A stretch of 51,599 nt of DNA from Pseudomonas sp. RIT-562 (GCF_026241895.1 NZ_JAPJIV010000032.1:1-51599); one strand, 5' to 3'. Counted from the first letter of the stretch, positions 9,057-17,220 are shown. Made by a program: numbers and translations. The notes: a model not told the origin generated them from the sequence alone.

Positions 9057-9722
9057 ATGCCCTTTTCAGACATTTTTCACCCTGAATGCGATCCTGTAGA
9101 GCCTCATGATGCACCCAATCATTTGGTGTTCAGTTGCTTACAGTGGAAAACCCCAAGCCTGGAGGTGATGCCCCAGGCAGCCAAGCAGAGCTTTGCAGTC
9201 ATGTATGGCGATCCGTTGAATCCACATACAAGCGCGGCCATGGAGCGCGCGTACATCCTAGGTGCCATGTCGCCAGTGAAGCTGATCGCTGCGCACGAAA
9301 AAACGCTCTATCTCTTTCTAGACAATGAGGTGTCAAGCAACACCTTCTTAGAGGTTGAGGCTCTATGGACAAAGGTCGTCGGCATGAGTCGAATCCTGCT
9401 GTCAGTACATTTTGCGAGCGTTAGTGAGGTCTATTCAGGACGCTCCGACTACATCTTTTGGCATGATGCAAAAGAAATCCTCGAATCCTATGACTTGGGG
9501 ATTGAGCCATATGATCTGAAGGCTCTCGATGATTTCTCTACTGAAGCACTCCCAGACGAACAACTGTGGGCGTACCTATCGCAAGTGGTTAGTAGTCAGC
9601 CCGGGGTAATTCAGGTTTGCCCGGTGGAAGTAGGACATATCGCTAAAATGACGGGGCACTCCAAGTGTTTCATGTCCCCGTATTACATTCACCCGCCTAT
9701 TAGTCGGAAGCCTGATGCTTAG
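9057..9722 (+). CDS. unknown protein, first member of a three-gene paralogue array
   Basis: A 221-residue protein of unknown function. I chose ATG 9057 because AGGAGG lies 8 bases upstream; the frame is open further left but without a site. It shares a module with the genes at 9813 and 10583: an N-terminal FSDIFHPECD-type segment, then SFAVMYGDP, then LGAMSPVKLIAAHEKTLYLF. No membrane segment or signal peptide is seen, so it is probably cytoplasmic. The tail, with SKCFMSPYYIHP, has no counterpart in the other two. No known domain is recognised. The three genes are on the same strand in tandem and most likely arose by duplication. Confidence 0.65.
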   Translation: MPFSDIFHPECDPVEPHDAPNHLVFSCLQWKTPSLEVMPQAAKQSFAVMYGDPLNPHTSAAMERAYILGAMSPVKLIAAHEKTLYLFLDNEVSSNTFLEVEALWTKVVGMSRILLSVHFASVSEVYSGRSDYIFWHDAKEILESYDLGIEPYDLKALDDFSTEALPDEQLWAYLSQVVSSQPGVIQVCPVEVGHIAKMTGHSKCFMSPYYIHPPISRKPDA

Positions 9723-9812
9723 TATTTTGACCTGAAAGGGCATGCCTCGTTAACGGCACGGGCCTAATCCACATCCACTGTCAGTAACGTAGCTTTGCCA
9801 AAGGGTGCGTAC

Positions 9813-10412
9813 ATGATCTATTCCCGACTGCTTTATACAGAACATGAGCATCCCCATGATGAACATGGTGAGGGTGCATACACTATTTTCAGCACTCAGC
9901 AGACAATGGACGTTAATTCCATGCCTCTTAGTGCAGTTTCTTTGCAGAAGTTTGCTGTTCTATGGGAAGGTCGCCCCGACACTCGGGTAATCGACTTGAT
10001 CGAAGAAGGCATCATCAAAGGAGCGCTAGCCCCTGTAAAGCTGTTACATGCTTCTGAGGGCACTCTTTTCATCGCATACGACTCCATGCTGGACGACGGC
10101 CATTATGAAGAGTTTGTAAACGCTTGGGCCGATATCGCATCTGGCGCTTTATATGACAGCTGAACGGCAACGTTTATTTTTGATCTTGATGTAACCAATC
10201 GGGTCGAGAGCTGTAGGTTGTTCAGAAACTATGCTCCCGGAATCTTGGAGCACAATGTACTAGGCATTACCGCTTTCACCTCTGATATGTTTCTGTTTTG
10301 GGATGAGTGGGATCCCGAAAATATTTCCGGATCAGAGCCTCAAGAAAAGCCTAAAGAAGGATCTGAAGGTCGATACGATTTTGATTCATTTGATGAAGAC
10401 ATTAAATTTTAG
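9813..10412 (+). pseudogene. second array paralogue, interrupted by one in-frame TGA
   Basis: The frame opens at ATG 9813 (YSRLLYTEHE, then LQKFAVLWEGRPD and GALAPVKLLHASEGTLFIAY) and meets TGA at 10161-10163. The same frame then stays open for another 83 codons to 10412, through FIFDLDVTNRVES and YAPGILEHNVLGITAFTSDM. That second half matches the end of the third paralogue (GPHILSTENFGVYAYEEMYF). So one gene of about 200 codons has a single nonsense codon, probably CGA to TGA. The acidic tail DFDSFDEDIKF looks natural. A truncated product of 116 residues could still be made. Function unknown. Confidence 0.7.
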
Positions 10413-10457
10413 TGCCAGCAGTCGAATATCTTTTTGTACGCGCCTCTTCCAGAGGAC

Positions 10458-10538
10458 GGCTGTCGTGAACCAAGCCTCGGCGCAGGCGCCGGTCATGGCC
10501 CTTCGGGCTTCCATCCTCGCGTCTGCGCGCTCCGCTTA
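10458..10538 (+). repeat. GC-rich dispersed repeat, copy 1
   Basis: About 81 bp starting GGCTGTCGTGAACCAAGCC and ending CGCTCCGCTT. A second copy lies at 12649-12730 in the same orientation; about five in six positions agree by eye. Both copies sit just after an orphan gene and before the next one, and both hold the palindrome GGCGCC. GC content is far above that of the neighbouring genes. Repeats of this type are familiar from integrative element backbones, but I cannot name it. Confidence 0.75.
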
Positions 10539-10582
10539 CTAGCAGCGCTCCAGCCGGCGCTGCCAACTTTTAGGAGTAAAAA

Positions 10583-11119
10583 GTGATTACGCAGAAGAGA
10601 CCGCCCTCAATCCGTACCTGCTCCCGCTTCTTCCAGCCGGAGTACGACATGGTCAGCACGAAGAATGGTGAACTCAAGTACACCGTTTACGCTGCACCTC
10701 AGCGCTTTAGTGAGCAGCTCGAAATGCAAGAACTTGGACTGCAGCGGTTCGCAATCCTTTGGGACAAAAACCCACAGTACGAGATTTTTGAGTTAATCGA
10801 TCGGGCGCTGGTAAGTGATCTTCTATCACCCGTTTCGATGCTTCATCTTTCCCCAGAAAAACTAACCATCATCGCTACTCTGCCGAAAGGTAAAAACGCT
10901 GATGCGATTTCTTTGACTTACGATCGCCGGTGGAAGGAGTATCCCTTGAAAACCCAATGGCAAAGCTGGGAGTTACAGCGGCTAAGCCCAGATGACCTCC
11001 TGTCATTGGAGACAAATAGCGTACTTCGTCTCAATGGGCCACATATTTTGAGTACCGAAAACTTCGGAGTTTACGCTTATGAGGAGATGTATTTTGCCTT
11101 CAAGGATATTGAATTATAA
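10583..11119 (+). CDS. unknown protein, third member of the paralogue array
   Basis: A 178-residue protein, intact, starting at GTG 10583 behind TAGGAG. It aligns with the two genes upstream: CSRFFQPEYD at the N-terminus, LGLQRFAILWDKNP near residue 53, then LLSPVSMLHLSPEKLTII. The C-terminal part (GPHILSTENFGVYAYEEMYF) matches the half of the second gene that lies beyond its nonsense codon. No motif of a known enzyme is visible and no membrane segment. As the only member with both a strong start and an uninterrupted full length, it best represents the family. Confidence 0.65.
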   Translation: MITQKRPPSIRTCSRFFQPEYDMVSTKNGELKYTVYAAPQRFSEQLEMQELGLQRFAILWDKNPQYEIFELIDRALVSDLLSPVSMLHLSPEKLTIIATLPKGKNADAISLTYDRRWKEYPLKTQWQSWELQRLSPDDLLSLETNSVLRLNGPHILSTENFGVYAYEEMYFAFKDIEL

Positions 11120-11184
11120 CGAAGTGAAGACTGACATTTCACTGTTTTGATGCGCTAACAAATTCCTAGCCTACTGAAGCAGAA

Positions 11185-11203
11185 TTAGGTGCAAGACACC
11201 TAA
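11185..11203 (+). other. short perfect hairpin
   Basis: TTAGGTG at 11185-11191 pairs perfectly with CACCTAA at 11197-11203 around a 5-base loop. No T run follows, so it is a weak terminator at best or a protein-binding palindrome. It lies 66 bp after the third array gene. Confidence 0.4.
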
Positions 11204-11316
11204 AGCAACTCTATCACCGCAAACGAGGCCCGTTTTATGGAACATGCGTTAAGTACGACAATATCTTGCAGCGTGAAAAATACGGCAACCGACAACTCTA
11301 ACGACCGGAGCTTGCG

Positions 11317-11823
11317 ATGATCCTTCCCATTTTCCCCGCTGATCTTGAACGTCATAGAGGCATGAAGAGAGCTGCTCGCTTCCTCATCAAAACCTGGCCT
11401 GGCTTAAAACCGATCATGCATACCCAAGCATTAGAACTTCTCGCTAAAGGTCTAGGCTACCGTAGCTATAGTCACGCCACTCAGCTTGCATCGTCCTGGA
11501 CTGATGCCCGACCTGACATCGATATCAATTTGATCGAGTGGAGTCTCTCGCATGTACTGAGCGATGAGTTTCGAAAGCCCGGAAAACCTAACGTCAGCAT
11601 CAACCTAGGCAATCTCTTCGCCTACATTCAAACCATCCCCTTGCACCACCTGACGGTCTTCAAGCGCTTTCCTGAGCTATTGGAGCGGAGGCATTCATTC
11701 CAGCTTCCTCCACACGACGCTAAATCACCATTCGGGAGGTATCAACATAGTGCAGTCATACCCTTGGCGGGAGACTGGCGGACTCACGACAACGTTGACA
11801 GTGACGAGTCGGGCCAACCCTGA
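11317..11823 (+). CDS. hypothetical protein with a Glyoxalase_8-like N-terminal helix pair
   Basis: 168 residues, ATG 11317 behind CGGAG. The N-terminal part has AARFLIKTWPG followed by THTQALELLAKGLGYRSYSH-type spacing (here HTQALELLAKGLGYRSYSHA), which resembles the helical segment of proteins annotated as glyoxalase-superfamily relatives in many proteobacterial accessory regions. The rest, with HHLTVFKRFPELLERR, is not recognised. I would not assign an activity. It stands in the run of rightward orphan genes between the paralogue array and the DUF2384 gene. Confidence 0.5.
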   Translation: MILPIFPADLERHRGMKRAARFLIKTWPGLKPIMHTQALELLAKGLGYRSYSHATQLASSWTDARPDIDINLIEWSLSHVLSDEFRKPGKPNVSINLGNLFAYIQTIPLHHLTVFKRFPELLERRHSFQLPPHDAKSPFGRYQHSAVIPLAGDWRTHDNVDSDESGQP

Positions 11824-11922
11824 TGAAACTCGAGTCACGGCTTCAACTACTGTAAGCCATGCGCGTCCTTAACAGGAACAGTGGCGAATGGGACACCAAA
11901 TCGGCACAAGGAATTATAATTC

Positions 11923-12612
11923 GTGAATAACGATTACGTTGATAAGGCCAAAGACCTTCTTTCTTCAATTGGCGTCCATCAGCCTTCGGCAGGTGTATGG
12001 GCATTCACGAATATTCAAACTGCCAGCCAAGCCTACATCCACCACTCGCTACAACCAGTCGCCCTTGCGGCCTACGCAACGGTTAACGCCACGTTTGCTG
12101 CTGGCCGTTTTCCCGGTTGGGCGTTGGTCGATATGGTGGATAAAGTGCCTTGTATGGACGGTGCTGAGCTTACGGCGCTGTCGATGGTTTGCGGAGCTTC
12201 CATCCCTACGCTCCCCAGTGCATCAGCGCGCGGGAATATCTTTGGGCAAGCAGTGTGGGACATCGTAGAGGCTTACTCGCTTGAGGGGTGTTTTGAGCAC
12301 GTCGAACGCGCCTATGGTAGCGAAGGCAGACATTACAACTTGCGGCCTCGCGGTTTCAATTGGGCTGGCGGAGAAGAGCTCGTCCCCGAATCCTTGAAAG
12401 GAATGCGCAAAAGCTATCGCGCAATGTTGCCGCTGCAACAGATCATGGTTTTAACGATCATGCACTTGTACTGCCAAGGTAGAGACAAGACATATCTGAC
12501 TGGGGGCTGTCCGACCAAAATCCCTGCTGCCGAGGCTATGAATATCCTTCGCAGTGATGGGCCTGCACTCTCAGCTTGGGGCCACATGGTTACGCATTAT
12601 GCGGGCTGGTGA
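11923..12612 (+). CDS. hypothetical protein, element-type
   Basis: 229 residues, GTG start at 11923 with AAGGA 9 bases upstream. The sequence is alanine-rich and globular, with no signal peptide or clear membrane helix; recognisable words are PGWALVDMVDKVP and YNLRPRGFNWAGGEEL. I do not recognise a family. It is immediately followed by the second copy of the GC-rich repeat and by the DUF2384 gene, a setting often seen in integrative conjugative element backbones. Codon use is like that of the surrounding genes, so I take it as a real gene of unknown role. Confidence 0.55.
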   Translation: MNNDYVDKAKDLLSSIGVHQPSAGVWAFTNIQTASQAYIHHSLQPVALAAYATVNATFAAGRFPGWALVDMVDKVPCMDGAELTALSMVCGASIPTLPSASARGNIFGQAVWDIVEAYSLEGCFEHVERAYGSEGRHYNLRPRGFNWAGGEELVPESLKGMRKSYRAMLPLQQIMVLTIMHLYCQGRDKTYLTGGCPTKIPAAEAMNILRSDGPALSAWGHMVTHYAGW

Positions 12613-12648
12613 GAGGCCATGGTTTAGGGCGTGCCCCTGGTCGGGGAT

Positions 12649-12730
12649 GGCTGTCGTAAACCAAGCCCTGGCGCGAGGCGCCGGTCTTGGCCCATGCGGG
12701 CTTCCATCCGCACGCCTACGCGCTCCGCTT
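12649..12730 (+). repeat. GC-rich dispersed repeat, copy 2
   Basis: The partner of 10458-10538, same orientation, starting GGCTGTCGTAAACCAAGCC and ending CGCTCCGCTT. It lies between the end of the 229-residue gene and the palindrome upstream of the DUF2384 gene. Confidence 0.75.
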
Positions 12731-12755
12731 GCCTGCCCCCTCGCCTTCTGGGTAT

Positions 12756-12814
12756 GTAACGTAACTTTGTGCGCTGTAACGTTAGCAGTGTTACAAAGCA
12801 CAAAATTACGTTAC
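12756..12814 (+). promoter_or_regulatory. nested palindromic operator upstream of the DUF2384 gene
   Basis: Two inverted repeats are nested. The outer arms are 12756-12772 (GTAACGTAACTTTGTGC) and 12798-12814 (GCACAAAATTACGTTAC), with one mismatch in 17. The inner arms are TGTAAC at 12775-12780 and GTTACA at 12790-12795. The word GTAAC or its complement occurs five times in 59 bases. The site ends 17 bases before the DUF2384 start, so I infer an autoregulatory operator; a strong RNA hairpin in the leader is the alternative. Confidence 0.7.
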
Positions 12815-12831
12815 AGGCCTTATGGTGGGGC

Positions 12832-13197
12832 ATGAAATCAGGCACATCGGGCACCGCAAGCGCCTTACTAGGCAAAGCTTTTTTCCGAGTCGGAGAAGGG
12901 TTGGGGCTTGATGACAGTGATTTGGCAGCCGTCTTGGGCGAGCAGGTCTCCAATGTGCTGCCTCTACGTCACGGAAATGAACTGCTTCAACCGGGTAATG
13001 AAGCTTGGAGCCGGGCCATCCTCTTGGTTGAGATGTATCAGTCATTGCTCGCACTCGTAGGAACCGAGCGAAATGCAAAGATCTGGCTAAGCAGCCAGAA
13101 TCGCGGTCTGAGTGGTCGACCGCGTGATCTCATCGAATGCCGAACGGGCATGGAGCAGGTCGTCCGGTATCTGGCTGCGACTCGCGCACTCATTTAA
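12832..13197 (+). CDS. MbcA/ParS/Xre-type antitoxin (DUF2384), orphan
   Basis: 121 residues from ATG 12832. The C-terminal two thirds are a typical DUF2384 domain: AWSRAILLVEMYQSLLAL, WLSSQNRGLSGRPRDLI and a final GMEQVVRYL helix. In toxin-antitoxin pairs this domain binds and blocks an ADP-ribosyltransferase-like RES or MbcT toxin, and such proteins usually repress their own promoter. Here no RES-domain toxin lies next to it; the following gene encodes only a 68-residue unknown. The N-terminal 40 residues are not a clear helix-turn-helix. The nested palindrome directly upstream is a likely binding site. It could equally be a solitary element regulator. Confidence 0.8.
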   Translation: MKSGTSGTASALLGKAFFRVGEGLGLDDSDLAAVLGEQVSNVLPLRHGNELLQPGNEAWSRAILLVEMYQSLLALVGTERNAKIWLSSQNRGLSGRPRDLIECRTGMEQVVRYLAATRALI

Positions 13198-13253
13198 CAT
13201 CTTCTGCACATCGCTGAAAATGGTGCCATGGGACACGAAATCAGGAGTGCGGC

Positions 13254-13460
13254 ATGAAGTGGTTCAGTCGATTAATAGGATTCGTTTGCCGAGACAACAG
13301 ATCACGTCGCGAGCAAGCCAAAGAACGCGCGTTCATCACCGCTCTCAATAATCTGCAGTCTCTTCGCGTGACGCCGGACGGCGGCATGTCGATAGACCCT
13401 GATGAGATACGAGAGCAGGTGATAGAGAGTCGTCATGCACTCAAGCGGTTCGTACGATAA
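13254..13460 (+). CDS. hypothetical 68-residue basic protein
   Basis: Starts at ATG 13254 with CAGGAG 7 bases upstream. A basic N-terminal half (RREQAKERAF) is followed by VTPDGGMSIDPDEIREQVIE. No family is recognised. It follows the DUF2384 gene by 56 bp on the same strand and could be co-transcribed, but it looks nothing like a RES or MbcT toxin. Confidence 0.5.
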   Translation: MKWFSRLIGFVCRDNRSRREQAKERAFITALNNLQSLRVTPDGGMSIDPDEIREQVIESRHALKRFVR

Positions 13461-13708
13461 CCGTAAGCTCCTTCTTTTTATGTGTCCTAGGAAGCCGATC
13501 ACCGATTGCACTTCATTCGGGCTCTACTCAGCCGAGCCTATGGCTCGAAGAGGCGATAGCAAGAAAGCACTCGTACCGTGCTCGACCGACCACTTGGTGC
13601 GCCCCTCTACACCGTGAACGTCTGACTGAGTTGCGCTGCTAGGACGTAGGTGACGCGAACCTAGTAAACGTGATCACCCTCTCGCAAAACGGCCCCAGCT
13701 AACACGTG

Positions 13709-14758
13709 TCAGGCAAGCTTCTCGCTCATCGACTCCGATAGCACTTCGTTGATTATCGAGTTCATTTCTCTTGCCGAAAGCCAGCGGGCGTTAATTCCTA
13801 TCTGTGCTTGAAGATCCGCAGCATCATCACGCTGGTGCGCGCATATGAAATACTCAATGGAGCACCTGGCAATTTCAAGCGGCAAATTTTGGGGAGGCGA
13901 AGACTTAGGGTCATTCGTCGCTCCTAGAAGATACATGTCCGACGAAAGGGGCAGAATCACGTGAACAAGCTCATCATCCTTATCCACAAAGGGCTTGAAG
14001 GCTCGCTCGCCTCTCACGTGGAACAACACAACGGAATCCCCCAGCGGTAGATCGCCGGCGGCAAATGTTTGTACTGAGTAATGGAGCGCGTTAAAACGTC
14101 GAGCGCGGGCAGCTGGAGACACGGACTCGTTGAGAATGCGGACATGACTGCCTCTGATCACGTCCGGTATTAAAGACTTGATACGATCTAATTGGGCAGG
14201 CATCTGGGCGGCGAATATAGCTACGAAGGGTTGGAATATCTGCTCAAGGGCTGACTCGCCCATGGCGAGCAAGGTTTGAACCTGCTCATGACTGATGCCT
14301 TGGTCAACTAAGGCCTTGTCAAAGAGAGGTGAACCTGGTCTGAAATGGTTTTTCGCCAATGCCCTGAGGTTCTCTGGCTCAGATAGATGCTCAAGGATGC
14401 CACTGACGGAATCATCCACGAACGACTGCATATTATGGCGCACGTGCCGGCTTCTGATTTCTAGGTGAGCTAAAAGAGCTGGAATCCGCTCGACCACCGA
14501 TTCGGTAAGATTGCCGGCACGTAGGTTCTCTACCAACGGTGCATAGACGTCACTTTCTTCATCAGTAATTTTATCGTCCAGATCAGGCTCATTGTCGATG
14601 GCATAAAAATACCTTTCGACCCCTACGTTTTGGATATTTGCGGATCTCGGAGATTTGCTCTGTTCGTACACCCAGCAACGGACTATTTTTCCGTTACTTG
14701 GAATTCTGAAACCTTTCTGCAAAAACCTTGGAATGAAGTGCTGTCGTGCTCCTGACAT
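13709..14758 (-). CDS. DUF4238 protein
   Basis: 349 residues. The N-terminus reads QHFIPRFLQKGF, the signature of DUF4238, a family of unknown function scattered through accessory and defence regions. Later segments include SHVRILNESVSP and PFVDKDDELVHVILPLSSDM. No membrane segment or signal peptide is seen. It lies 129 bp downstream of the Mrr-type endonuclease gene on the same strand and may be co-transcribed with it. I infer a link to defence only from this context. The start ATG 14758 gives the conserved N-terminal motif within the first 12 residues, as usual for the family. Confidence 0.75.
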   Translation of the reverse strand: MSGARQHFIPRFLQKGFRIPSNGKIVRCWVYEQSKSPRSANIQNVGVERYFYAIDNEPDLDDKITDEESDVYAPLVENLRAGNLTESVVERIPALLAHLEIRSRHVRHNMQSFVDDSVSGILEHLSEPENLRALAKNHFRPGSPLFDKALVDQGISHEQVQTLLAMGESALEQIFQPFVAIFAAQMPAQLDRIKSLIPDVIRGSHVRILNESVSPAARARRFNALHYSVQTFAAGDLPLGDSVVLFHVRGERAFKPFVDKDDELVHVILPLSSDMYLLGATNDPKSSPPQNLPLEIARCSIEYFICAHQRDDAADLQAQIGINARWLSAREMNSIINEVLSESMSEKLA

Positions 14759-14887
14759 GTCGCGCTCTCCCGTGGTTTGTTTGCAAATGTGGAGACATTA
14801 GCTTACCTAGTCATGATGCTGCCCTGAAGCTTGCACACCGACCAAAGCGTCCATTGCGGCATATCATGGCCGACAAATTACACACGA

Positions 14888-16054
14888 CTACGCGCTTTCT
14901 TCCTCAGCCTGGAAGACTTCAATGAGCTTCTGATTGTAGTCATCCAGATAGCTCTGAAGCCCGTCCCGGTCGATCAGCCGGACGCCTGCTGTGCCGGCCA
15001 ACTCTTTTGCGGATTTCGTGTAGTAGGAGTTCGTAACGACCATGGCCTCATCGCACCCGTAAAAGGCCTTAGCAGAAATGGCTTGCTGCACAGCCGCGTT
15101 GCCTACGGAGCCAGAGTAGTTCTTAGCCTGGATGACCATGTTTTTGCCGAACCGGGTAACGAAAAGATCTGCGCCTTGGTCAGCCGTCTTCTTGGTCTCT
15201 TTGACGTCATAGCCAATGGTCTGGAAGATCTCAACAAGGAAGGCTTCGAATTGGAATCCGTCCATGGCATCCACCAGGTACATGGTGATGAACTGGTTCG
15301 GATTGAAATGCTCGAGCTGTGATCCCAGCCGCTCGACGAGAATGTCGAAATAAATCTCCTCGCATAGACTCAAGCCATTCCGAAAAGCCTGCAGCGGAAG
15401 GAGTGGTACGCCGGATGTGGTGGCTGATTGGGGATTGAATTGAACATTGGGAAATGGAACGTCATTTTCCCAAAGGTAGTAGTAAAACAAGGCCAAGTCA
15501 GACCTGAATGTCGTCCCGGCCTCTTCAATCCAGGAACGTAAGGTGTCGGCAAGATCAGCTCGGATGTGGCGGGTCAACTCTCTCGAGAAGCCTAGGTAGG
15601 CAGAGTTGAATGCTGTGGTTTGCAGCAGCTTGTCCAGAAGAGATGGAAGCCCTTCAAGCTCGTCAAAGCCTTTGCGAATCAAGACCTCCCTGAACAGCTC
15701 TCTCTCGCTGTACACACCATCCAAACGTGGGCCGGGCACGCCTGCGTCATCGCTACTGGCTGCGCTTTCGCGAGTCGTGTGAATGAAGTTGGTAAAGTAT
15801 GGCTGGTTCAGCTCCGCATATTTTCTCAACACGTTGTTCAGAAGATCGTTGAGCTGGGCTTGCTCCTTCTTTTTACCGAAGAAGTCTTGAATCAAGCCTT
15901 TGGATCTGTATTGAAAGTCGGGATAAAACGAAGGATCCAGTGGAGTAAGGTGCCGCAACGTGAGCTCTGATGACGGCGAAACTTGAGAGCCCATGCACCA
16001 CGGACATGCTGTTTCGAAAGTAGTCCTGTTGCATCCGTTGCATTGATAAATCAT
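14888..16054 (-). CDS. Mrr-type restriction endonuclease-like protein
   Basis: 388 residues from ATG 16054, chosen for AAGGAA 8 bases upstream and because it puts a small zinc knuckle (CNGC then CPWC) at the N-terminus. The middle is helical and unrecognised. The C-terminal third is an Mrr_cat domain: FEAFLVEIFQTIGYDV, then Asp296 in DQGADLF and QAK at 309-311, the D-(x)n-QxK form of the PD-(D/E)xK nuclease core, then AVQQAISAKAFYGC and VTNSYYTKSAKELA. Family members cut DNA, often modified or foreign DNA. It is transcribed leftward toward the DUF4238 gene. An anti-phage role is likely but inferred. Confidence 0.8.
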   Translation of the reverse strand: MIYQCNGCNRTTFETACPWCMGSQVSPSSELTLRHLTPLDPSFYPDFQYRSKGLIQDFFGKKKEQAQLNDLLNNVLRKYAELNQPYFTNFIHTTRESAASSDDAGVPGPRLDGVYSERELFREVLIRKGFDELEGLPSLLDKLLQTTAFNSAYLGFSRELTRHIRADLADTLRSWIEEAGTTFRSDLALFYYYLWENDVPFPNVQFNPQSATTSGVPLLPLQAFRNGLSLCEEIYFDILVERLGSQLEHFNPNQFITMYLVDAMDGFQFEAFLVEIFQTIGYDVKETKKTADQGADLFVTRFGKNMVIQAKNYSGSVGNAAVQQAISAKAFYGCDEAMVVTNSYYTKSAKELAGTAGVRLIDRDGLQSYLDDYNQKLIEVFQAEEESA

Positions 16055-16356
16055 CGTTTCCGTTCCTTCCCAAGTCATCGCGCGCCTTCACGCACATCAT
16101 GCTAGCGACCATAGCTCAGTGCCATCACTCAGTCCACGAGCTTGTTTCCACTGCACGCAGACGCCTCAATGATGGCAAAATCCCATCACGGCGGTTGGAC
16201 TGCCGGGCCGGCTAGGCTAGAGTTCCAGCATCTATCAGCCGGACGCTCGATAATCTCTCGCAGGTACTCGTGCTCGCTCTAGCAGAGCTGTGGCATTTTG
16301 ATGGCTTATAATCTGCAAGCCGATATCCGAGTCTTACAGCACAAAAGGAACAGAAT

Positions 16357-17196
16357 ATGCCGATACCAGTTATCCCAGTGATCGCTGCTCTCGCGGCGGG
16401 CGGGTCGCTGGTTCCTCATGCTGCAGGGGGCATGATAGTCACGTCAGCTGCGGGGTACGTGGTCGGGACATATCTCAGCACCGCTGCGATATCGACAATT
16501 ATCTACTCTGCAGGTGCCACTGCTCTGGCGGCATTAGGGTTGGGAACAGCGGCGGTTGCTGGTGCAGGCAGCGCGATTATCGGTAGTGCAGGAGTCTTTG
16601 GCACGACCGTTGGGGCTTCTGGTCTGACCGGGATCTTAATGTCTGCGGGTTTAATCTCTGCCACACCAATAGCTGTCCCGGTAGGACTTGGCCTTGCCGG
16701 AATTACCGGTATCGGAGTCATTGGCTATGCCGCAGTGCAAATGAGAAAAATGAAACGCAGGCTGGCTGAGGTTCCGGTAGGAGTGGAGCTCGAGTTCTCG
16801 GAGAAGGACGCAAAGCTCATCGAGAAACTAATCAAATGGCTTGGTAATAAAGAGATTATGAATCAGCCAGAGGATGATTCGCACCCAACCTCAATTCTCA
16901 CTGCCCACGAGGTCTCTCAGGTACTGAAGGAAGCCGCGCTAGACAAACGCATCATGATACGAAGCTCTATCCCCTCGTGGAATGAGATCTATCATGGCCT
17001 CATGTCCGTTGAGACCGATGGCTGGCAGTTCACATTCTTCAACGACTGTCACACCCTGGACTACTGCGAGTACTGCAGATCGCCTGATGGCAGAGTCGGG
17101 ACGCTTGAATTCTGGCAGCGCGAAGGAGTTGATCCTGTCGACCTATTGAGTGTCTCGGAGAGGGAACAGCTCGAACGGTTACTCGCCACGCTCTGA
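16357..17196 (+). CDS. glycine-rich membrane protein fused to a DUF7693 domain
   Basis: 279 residues, ATG 16357 behind AAAGGA. Residues 1 to about 130 are almost wholly Gly, Ala, Ile, Val, Ser and Thr and hold several candidate membrane hairpins (for example GLGLAGITGIGVIGYAAVQ just before the basic stretch KMKRR). A charged linker follows. The C-terminal 100 residues are DUF7693: LTAHEVSQVLKEAAL, SWNEIYHGL, FFNDCHTLDYCEYC with Cys231, Cys237 and Cys240, and SPDGR. The three cysteines could bind a metal. Stand-alone DUF7693 proteins lack the hydrophobic half, so this fusion is unusual. Function unknown; a membrane-acting effector is one idea. It is divergent from the Mrr-type gene. Confidence 0.7.
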   Translation: MPIPVIPVIAALAAGGSLVPHAAGGMIVTSAAGYVVGTYLSTAAISTIIYSAGATALAALGLGTAAVAGAGSAIIGSAGVFGTTVGASGLTGILMSAGLISATPIAVPVGLGLAGITGIGVIGYAAVQMRKMKRRLAEVPVGVELEFSEKDAKLIEKLIKWLGNKEIMNQPEDDSHPTSILTAHEVSQVLKEAALDKRIMIRSSIPSWNEIYHGLMSVETDGWQFTFFNDCHTLDYCEYCRSPDGRVGTLEFWQREGVDPVDLLSVSEREQLERLLATL

Positions 17197-17220
17197 GCCT
17201 TTACGCAAAGCAAGTTACCA

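Noticed and set aside
12571..12953. Long minus- and plus-strand frames across the GC-rich repeat
   Set aside because: They are caused by the high GC content of the repeat and overlap the palindrome and the DUF2384 start.
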